Assembly (NCBI GenBank): GCA_009908925.1
Contig: JAAAOH010000289.1
Span: 1 to 10,548, forward strand
Reading direction: 5' to 3'
DNA: 10,548 nt
Source of the DNA: Spirochaetota bacterium
Lineage (GTDB): Bacteria; Spirochaetota; Spirochaetia; DSM-27196; PWMO01
The position numbers and the translations under genes were made by a program. Below the pieces are notes generated by a model. That model was not told the DNA's origin. It searched no databases and saw nothing but the letters and a program-made list of their open reading frames with translations. Position 1 is the first letter of the stretch. Each line of letters begins with the position of its first letter. Shown here one piece after another: positions 6,506-10,548 of the stretch.

Positions 6506-6534
6506 TTGACCCCACGGAGTCGTCGGTATATCAT
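6506..6534 (+). promoter_or_regulatory. Sigma70-like promoter for the TIM-like/phosphofructokinase operon
   Basis: TTGACC (6506-6511) and TATCAT (6529-6534) are separated by exactly 17 bp, each matching 5 of 6 consensus bases. The start point would be near 6541, within the inverted repeat at 6534-6548, with a leader of about 23 nt containing AAGGA (6553-6557) 6 nt before the ATG. Confidence 0.6.
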
Positions 6535-6535
6535 A
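6530..6535 (-). promoter_or_regulatory. Possible -10 box for the SDR gene
   Basis: The minus strand reads TATGAT, 5 of 6 consensus, overlapping the rightward -10. No -35 is recognisable at 16-18 bp, so this is weak evidence for a leftward promoter. Confidence 0.3.
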
Positions 6536-6548
6536 TCGTGGTACGATA
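6534..6548. promoter_or_regulatory. Operator-like inverted repeat at the second divergent promoter
   Basis: TATCGT (6534-6539) and ACGATA (6543-6548) form a perfect 6-bp inverted repeat with a 3-bp centre, GGT. It starts at the last base of the rightward -10 and covers the start point, as expected for a repressor site. Its sequence differs from the repeat at 2579-2597, although both have a 3-bp centre. Confidence 0.5.
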
Positions 6549-6563
6549 CAGAAAGGAACCCAC

Positions 6564-7517
6564 ATGGCACTGATTTTCGTTAACCTGAAGCGATTCGACG
6601 TCCCGCGCTCGGCCGGCGGTATCTGCCCCTCCGATGACCCCGGTTCGTGGGCGGCCGAGGTCATCAACGAGACGGTGAGCGCGGGGCAGGCCGCCCGGGA
6701 GGGCGTGGAGGTGCTCTACCTCCTGCCGGAGGCACTCGTGCTCCCGGCGGTCAACGCGGCACGCGCCCACCCCGCCGACGCGACCTCGGGCCTTAGCATC
6801 GGCTGTCAGGGCGTGTTCCGCGAGGACGTCACCGCGGGAGGCAACTTCGGCGCCTTCACGACCAATCTCCCCGCGGCTGCCGCGCGTAACCTCGGTGCGG
6901 AATGGGCCATCGTCGGCCACTCCGAAGAACGCAAGGACAAAGTCGGTATCATGGCGGCCTACGATGCGGACATCAACTCCGACTCCCGCCGGCGCGAAGC
7001 CGCCCGGGCGGCCGTCGACGGCCTCCTCAACGCGGAGGTACACAGGGCATTCGGGTCCGGGCTGGATGTCCTCTTCTGTGTGGGCGAAACGGAAGAAGAA
7101 ACTTCAGAGGTCGAGGCCACCCTCGAGGCCCAGGTACGGCGGGGCCTCGACGGCCTCGGCTCTCTCTCCAGGGACCGGCGTGTTGTAATCGGCTACGAGC
7201 CGATATGGGCGATCGGCCCCGGAAAGACACCGCCCGACGGCAAGTACATCGGCTTCGCAGCAGACGTCATAAAGCGCGCGGGTCGGAAGCACTTCGGAAT
7301 CGACATCCCCGTAGTCTACGGTGGCGGCCTCAAGGAGGCCAACGCGGCGGAGATCGGCGCAGTCTCCCAGATAGACGGCGGGCTCGTCGCGCTGACCCGC
7401 TTCACCGATCCTATCGGCTTCGATCCTGCCGACCTCGTGAAGATTATTGATGGGTACACGGCCGCTGCCGGGGGCGGGGTCACGCCGGGCGGGGCCGGAA
7501 AGGACGGAGGCGCGTAA
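6564..7517 (+). CDS. Divergent triosephosphate-isomerase-family protein
   Basis: This 317-residue TIM-barrel isomerase is longer than the usual 250 or so. The triad is intact: K9 in FVNLKRF (canonical NWK), H119 in IVGHSEER and E212 in GYEPIWAIG, followed by the flexible lid GPGKTP (218-223). The phosphate-holding loops differ from canonical TIM: the YGGSV block is YGGGL (252-256) and the final GG pair of DGxLVGG is replaced, giving DGGLVALTRF (271-280). There is extra sequence around 135-165 and a glycine-rich tail (303-317). AAGGA lies 6 nt before the ATG. The gene overlaps the next one by one base. It may convert dihydroxyacetone phosphate to glyceraldehyde-3-phosphate, the transaldolase acceptor. 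Alternatively, the changed loops may point to another anionic C3/C4 substrate, possibly a sulfonate. Family certain, substrate open. Confidence 0.85.
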   Translation: MALIFVNLKRFDVPRSAGGICPSDDPGSWAAEVINETVSAGQAAREGVEVLYLLPEALVLPAVNAARAHPADATSGLSIGCQGVFREDVTAGGNFGAFTTNLPAAAARNLGAEWAIVGHSEERKDKVGIMAAYDADINSDSRRREAARAAVDGLLNAEVHRAFGSGLDVLFCVGETEEETSEVEATLEAQVRRGLDGLGSLSRDRRVVIGYEPIWAIGPGKTPPDGKYIGFAADVIKRAGRKHFGIDIPVVYGGGLKEANAAEIGAVSQIDGGLVALTRFTDPIGFDPADLVKIIDGYTAAAGGGVTPGGAGKDGGA

Positions 7518-8680
7518 TGTCGGGCAACCTGCTCGTGGCGCACGGTGGCGGACCGACCGCGGTTATCAACTCGTCGCTTGCCGGTATCATCACCACGGCC
7601 CGCAATGATCCACGTATCAACAAAGTCTTCGGCGCCCGCCGCGGCATAGAAGGCGTGATCGCCGGCGACCTCGTGGACCTTACCGACTTCAGCGCGCAGG
7701 ATACCGAGGTGCTCGCACGGACGCCGGGCTCGGCGCTCGGGAGTTGCCGTTACAAGGTGAAGGAAGAGGACCACGCCGCGATTCTGAAAACACTCGAGGA
7801 ACACGGCGTGGAAGTGTTTCTCTACAACGGTGGAAACGACTCGATGGACACCTGCCTCAAGGTTTCCCGTCTCACCGACGATGTCGGCGTCATCGGGATC
7901 CCCAAGACCATCGACAACGACCTCGCCGCAACCGATCACAGCCCCGGTTTCGGCAGCGCCGCACGGTTCTATGCGTTTTCCGCGGTGGAGCTCGCCCTCG
8001 ACGTGGCGGCCCTCGACATCCACGTCTCCGTCCTCGAAGTGATGGGCCGGAACGCCGGGTGGCTAACCGCAGCGACCGACCTTGCCTGGGAGATAGCCGA
8101 CGCCGGCCCGCAGATGGTGCTCGTACCCGAGCTCGACTTCGACGAGGAGCGCTTTCTCGACACGGTGCGCGACCACTGGAGCCGCGGCCGCGGCTTCGTC
8201 ATCGCCGCAAGTGAAGGGCTCACCGGCCCCGACGGCACGGCGCTCGTGGAAGAGAAGAGTGGCGCGGCCGTGGACGCCTTCGGCCATGCACTGCCGGGCA
8301 ACGTCTCGATGCACCTCGCCGGTCTCATCCGTGATCGCCTCGATATCCGGGCGCGGAGTGAAAAGCCGGGGCTCATCGGCCGGGTGAGCCGCGCCAACGT
8401 ATCGGAGATCGATCGGCGGGAAGCGATAGACGCGGGCTCCTTCGCCGTGCGAGCCGCGCTCGACGGCGAGACCGGCAAGATGATTGCCCTCTCACGCGTC
8501 TCCTCGCCGCCCTATCGGAGCGAGCCGGTCCTCGTTCCCCTCGAGGATGTGGCAAACGTGGAGAGAGCCCTTCCCGAGACCTACATGGATGCAGACCGTT
8601 TTCGGACCACGCCTGCATTTGCCGAGTACGCCCTGCCGTTGTTGAGCCCGCCGTTCCCGCAGTACTTCCAGCTTCACTGA
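7517..8680 (+). CDS. pfp: Pyrophosphate-type 6-phosphofructokinase (PfkA superfamily)
   Basis: This 387-residue cytoplasmic sugar-phosphate kinase has the phosphofructokinase signatures HGGGPTAVIN (9-18), GGNDSMDT (105-112), PKTIDND (129-135, with D133 the expected base) and EVMGRNAGW. Asp at 108, where ATP enzymes carry glycine, and K130 in PKTIDND mark the pyrophosphate-dependent class (known for the family). The usual reaction is fructose-6-phosphate plus PPi to fructose-1,6-bisphosphate; some members act on sedoheptulose-7-phosphate. ATG 7517 overlaps the upstream stop (TAATG), and GGAGG (7506-7510) lies 6 nt away, so the pair is translationally coupled. In the island it would process the fructose-6-phosphate made by the transaldolase and so supply triose phosphate acceptor (inference). 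Phosphorylation of sulfofructose itself is conceivable, but the transaldolase makes it unnecessary. An aldolase is not in the window. Confidence 0.85.
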   Translation: MSGNLLVAHGGGPTAVINSSLAGIITTARNDPRINKVFGARRGIEGVIAGDLVDLTDFSAQDTEVLARTPGSALGSCRYKVKEEDHAAILKTLEEHGVEVFLYNGGNDSMDTCLKVSRLTDDVGVIGIPKTIDNDLAATDHSPGFGSAARFYAFSAVELALDVAALDIHVSVLEVMGRNAGWLTAATDLAWEIADAGPQMVLVPELDFDEERFLDTVRDHWSRGRGFVIAASEGLTGPDGTALVEEKSGAAVDAFGHALPGNVSMHLAGLIRDRLDIRARSEKPGLIGRVSRANVSEIDRREAIDAGSFAVRAALDGETGKMIALSRVSSPPYRSEPVLVPLEDVANVERALPETYMDADRFRTTPAFAEYALPLLSPPFPQYFQLH

Positions 8681-8693
8681 CCGGGAATCCGCC

Positions 8694-8705
8694 GCCCGTT
8701 CGGGC
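8694..8705. terminator. Small palindrome between convergent phosphofructokinase and ROK genes
   Basis: GCCCG (8694-8698) and CGGGC (8701-8705) flank TT in the 26-bp gap between two converging genes. The palindrome is short and lacks a T-run, so it is a weak candidate for a two-way terminator. Confidence 0.25.
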
Positions 8706-8706
8706 C

Positions 8707-9897
8707 TCAGTGCGTCGGTATGTCGACGAAGAAATCCCGAAGCACCAGCAAGGCGGCGCCCATGGTGTGCCCGGTCGGATCGAGGGGAACGTAGCGCAGG
8801 TCGAAGTCGATATCCGGCAGAAGCTCTGCGGAAACCACCTCGCGAAGCATGGCGATGACCGAATCGCCGTCGGGGCCGAAGTGGCCGCTGATGAGAATAT
8901 TCGTGATGTCGAGGACGATGATGAGATGGGCGATCCCGATGCCGAGATACCGCGCGAAGGCATCGATGATCTCCCGCGCCGCGCTCTCGCCCTCTGCGGC
9001 GCGGGAGAAGAGGTCGCTGAGCCCGGCGTGGACGCAGCGGGGATCATCATCGGAACACCACGAGGGGTCGCCGAGCACCTCGTGGCGGTACCTCTCGGCC
9101 AGATGCCGCTGATTCACCACCGCCTCGAGACAACCGTATGCCCCGCATCGACACTGGGCACCGTGTCCAACCTTCATGTGTCCGACTTCTCCTGCAAGCC
9201 CATGGACGCCGACGTAGAGCTGACCGTTCTGGAATATTCCCGTGCCGAGGCCCGTACGGATGGAGACGAACACGAAATCGCTCGAGGCGAAGGTTTCATT
9301 GCTCCACTTCTCGAAGGCGGCGTAGGAGTGGGTGTTCGTTCCGATGCGCACGAGGGTGTCGAAACGGGCGCTCAAAACCTCCTCGAGCTTTCGTGCTTCG
9401 GACTCGTTCTCCTTGCGCGACCGCGTAGGGAATCCGATCCCCGGGATGCCGATCCCCACCCCGGCGAGGTCCGAAGAGTCGATATCGTGCTCGGTGCAGA
9501 ACCCGGAGAGGGCTCCTTCAAAGAATCGTGCCGTATCCCCGGAATCCGGGTCGACGGGCGTCGGATGCATCGTCGCACCGAGCACGGCTCCGGCGAGGTT
9601 GGTGAGCACCAGACGCGTCGTTTTGTATTCCACGTCGATGCCTACCGCCAGTGGGCGGTCGGTACGCAAACCATAGAGGTTGGCGCGGCTTCTGGGTGTG
9701 TCGTCGGTGGTGCCGGTCTGCAGGATCAGACCGTCGTCGGTGAGCTGATTGATCACCTTCACCACCGTCGCCCACCCCATGCGCCCGTGTCTGGCGAGGT
9801 TCGCCTTGGTCTGCGGTCCCCACTTACGGAGCAGAGTGATCACCCGTCGCTTACTTTCGGTGAGTTGGGTGATGTCGACGGTATCCCGCGAGCTCAG
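8707..9897 (-). CDS. ROK-family transcriptional repressor, probable CTG start
   Basis: With the CTG start at 9897 the protein has 396 residues; starting at the GTG at 9843 it has 378. An N-terminal winged helix-turn-helix (about 10-62: ESKRRVITLLRKWGP, then TKANLARHGRMGWATVVKVINQL) is followed by a ROK sugar-kinase-like domain. This contains VGIGIPGIGF, the sugar-site ExGH (GEVGH) and the zinc motif CRCGAYGCLE. The ATP loop is degenerate (GIDVEYKTTRL instead of DxGGT), as in ROK repressors without kinase activity. The GTG at 9843 would remove part of the first DNA-binding helix and has no good SD. CTG 9897 lies 6 nt after AGGAGG (9904-9909) and overlaps the upstream tauE stop as CTGA. It likely senses a pathway sugar and controls the inverted repeat at 2579-2597, although both effector and operator are inferred. 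Confidence 0.85.
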   Translation of the reverse strand: MSSRDTVDITQLTESKRRVITLLRKWGPQTKANLARHGRMGWATVVKVINQLTDDGLILQTGTTDDTPRSRANLYGLRTDRPLAVGIDVEYKTTRLVLTNLAGAVLGATMHPTPVDPDSGDTARFFEGALSGFCTEHDIDSSDLAGVGIGIPGIGFPTRSRKENESEARKLEEVLSARFDTLVRIGTNTHSYAAFEKWSNETFASSDFVFVSIRTGLGTGIFQNGQLYVGVHGLAGEVGHMKVGHGAQCRCGAYGCLEAVVNQRHLAERYRHEVLGDPSWCSDDDPRCVHAGLSDLFSRAAEGESAAREIIDAFARYLGIGIAHLIIVLDITNILISGHFGPDGDSVIAMLREVVSAELLPDIDFDLRYVPLDPTGHTMGAALLVLRDFFVDIPTH

Positions 9898-10436
9898 AAG
9901 AACCCTCCTAAAAAGAGATACAACCCCATACCGATGAGGAAGACATCGGTGACGGTTCGAAATGTAGCGACCGGTAGACGCTTGGACAATACCGCCCCCA
10001 GCTTCGTCCCAACGAGAACGAAGGGCGCGAAGGGCAGCGAGTACAGCAGGGTCATCCGATTCACACCACCACCCACCGCATGGGCCGCAATAATGATGCC
10101 GGTGACGAGGACGTAGAAGAACTGTGCGTTCGCCTTGGCCCGCATGCGGTTCTCATCGGTCGCGTAGAGGTAGCCCACGATGATGGGACCGGGCGTCGAA
10201 AATGCCCCCGCGACCACACCCGAGACTGCGGTAAACCCCAGCGCGACGTCACGCCTTCCGAGTACCGCACGCGCACCCGAGGCGATGATCATGCTGCCGG
10301 CCGCCTGTGCCGGCGTGGTGAACAGGAGCGAGAGCATCGGCACGAGAATCAACCCGTAGGCGAATCCGGTGAGGCCCTGCACGAAACTCGCCGTCGTATA
10401 GAGAGCGGCAAGCAGGACGATGCTCCCGATGCTCAT
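9894..10436 (-). CDS. Second TauE/SafE-family exporter, internally shortened
   Basis: This 180-residue membrane protein is clearly paralogous to the exporter at 4869-5603. The N-terminus (ASFVQGLTGFAYG at 16-28), GAFSTPGP (77-84), the ATDENRMRAKANAQFF segment and the C-terminal end align closely. About 63-65 residues of the first copy, covering its third and fourth membrane segments and part of the second, have no counterpart; the junction lies near residues 52-60 (IIASGARAVLG). The frame is kept throughout. The family is usually near 250 residues with two similar halves, so this copy may be inactive, decaying, or work with altered topology. It starts 15 nt after the preceding stop with a GAGGA overlapping that stop, and its own TGA overlaps the ROK CTG start. 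A misassembly in the window is another explanation for the gap. Confidence 0.75.
   Translation of the reverse strand: MSIGSIVLLAALYTTASFVQGLTGFAYGLILVPMLSLLFTTPAQAAGSMIIASGARAVLGRRDVALGFTAVSGVVAGAFSTPGPIIVGYLYATDENRMRAKANAQFFYVLVTGIIIAAHAVGGGVNRMTLLYSLPFAPFVLVGTKLGAVLSKRLPVATFRTVTDVFLIGMGLYLFLGGFF
9903..9910 (-). promoter_or_regulatory. Strong ribosome binding site placed for a CTG start of the ROK gene
   Basis: The minus strand reads TAGGAGGG, almost a full anti-16S match, inside the end of the upstream tauE gene. The only start-like codon at proper distance is CTG at 9897, in frame with the ROK helix-turn-helix. The next standard start, GTG 9843, is about 60 nt away. Confidence 0.6.
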
Positions 10437-10451
10437 ATCCGCCGGCAGTCC

Positions 10452-10548
10452 TCAGGCACGTCCCGCACTCCCTGTCAGGCGAATGATGGTACGGATGTCT
10501 TCTTTCACCCGGTCCTTGGCGTAGCGGCAGAGGCGCCAGATATGCCCC
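10452..10548 (-). CDS. C-terminal tail of an unidentified gene, cut by window edge
   Basis: On the minus strand an open frame enters from the right edge and gives 31 residues (beginning HIWRLCRYAKDRVKEDI and ending GSAGRA) before TGA at 10452-10454. That stop lies 15 nt before the second tauE and forms part of its SD region, which suggests it is the upstream gene of the same operon. The tail is basic and looks helical. I do not recognise it, and no function is assigned. A missing pathway gene such as the isomerase, glycosidase or a transporter component would be expected in this direction, but nothing in these residues shows it. Confidence 0.4.
   Translation of the reverse strand, partial: GHIWRLCRYAKDRVKEDIRTIIRLTGSAGRA

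Noticed and set aside
7517..8680. Sulfofructose kinase of the sulfo-EMP route
   Set aside because: Known sulfofructose kinases are PfkB-type, while this is a PfkA-superfamily enzyme with PPi-type residues, and a transaldolase is present instead of a sulfofructose-phosphate aldolase.
8710..10116. A 468-codon open frame on the plus strand
   Set aside because: It is the complement of the ROK and second tauE genes, which carry clear family motifs; GC-rich codon bias opens the opposite strand. Its protein shows no recognisable domain.
1..10548. CRISPR array, tRNA/rRNA, insertion sequence, attachment site or phage genes
   Set aside because: No repeated spacer pattern, cloverleaf, transposase or integrase motif was seen. 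The window is densely filled by metabolic genes with gaps under about 175 bases.

Overview
The window is a compact, GC-rich bacterial catabolic island. Its content points to breakdown of a sulfonated sugar, most likely sulfoquinovose through 6-deoxy-6-sulfofructose, as far as pyruvate and free sulfite. The host cannot be named from this sequence. Strong Shine-Dalgarno (SD) sequences, sigma70-like promoters and a pyrophosphate-type phosphofructokinase suggest an anaerobic or fermentative bacterium; a high-GC spirochaete is one possibility, but that is a guess. There is no rRNA, tRNA, insertion sequence, phage gene or CRISPR array, and no gene-free stretch longer than about 175 bases.

Layout. 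Positions 1-2542 (- strand) hold the operon suyA-suyB-larA-like: a (R)-sulfolactate sulfo-lyase pair followed by a nickel-pincer racemase family member cut by the window edge. Positions 2543-2717 are a divergent control region with a perfect 19-bp inverted repeat overlapping promoters in both directions. Positions 2718-5603 (+) hold a small FSA/TalC-type transaldolase, an aldehyde dehydrogenase and a TauE/SafE sulfite exporter. Positions 5667-6470 (-) hold an SDR oxidoreductase. A second divergent control region (6471-6563) has a promoter and another inverted repeat. Positions 6564-8680 (+) hold a divergent triosephosphate-isomerase-like protein overlapping a PPi-type phosphofructokinase. Positions 8707-10548 (-) hold the tail of an unidentified gene, a second TauE/SafE with an internal deletion, and a ROK-family repressor that appears to start at CTG.

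How the genes fit together (inference from families and context). The transaldolase splits sulfofructose into 3-sulfolactaldehyde and passes the dihydroxyacetone unit to glyceraldehyde-3-phosphate, giving fructose-6-phosphate. The aldehyde dehydrogenase oxidises (S)-sulfolactaldehyde to (S)-sulfolactate. The LarA-like protein would racemise this to (R)-sulfolactate, the enantiomer SuyAB accepts. SuyAB releases pyruvate and sulfite, and TauE exports the sulfite. Phosphofructokinase and the TIM-like protein could regenerate the glyceraldehyde-3-phosphate acceptor. The ROK protein is the likely local regulator. Sulfoquinovosidase, sulfoquinovose/sulfofructose isomerase and the sugar importer are not seen and would have to lie outside the window. 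The most novel proposal is the LarA-type sulfolactate racemase embedded in a suyAB operon; next is the TIM-like enzyme with an intact catalytic triad but rebuilt anion-binding loops.
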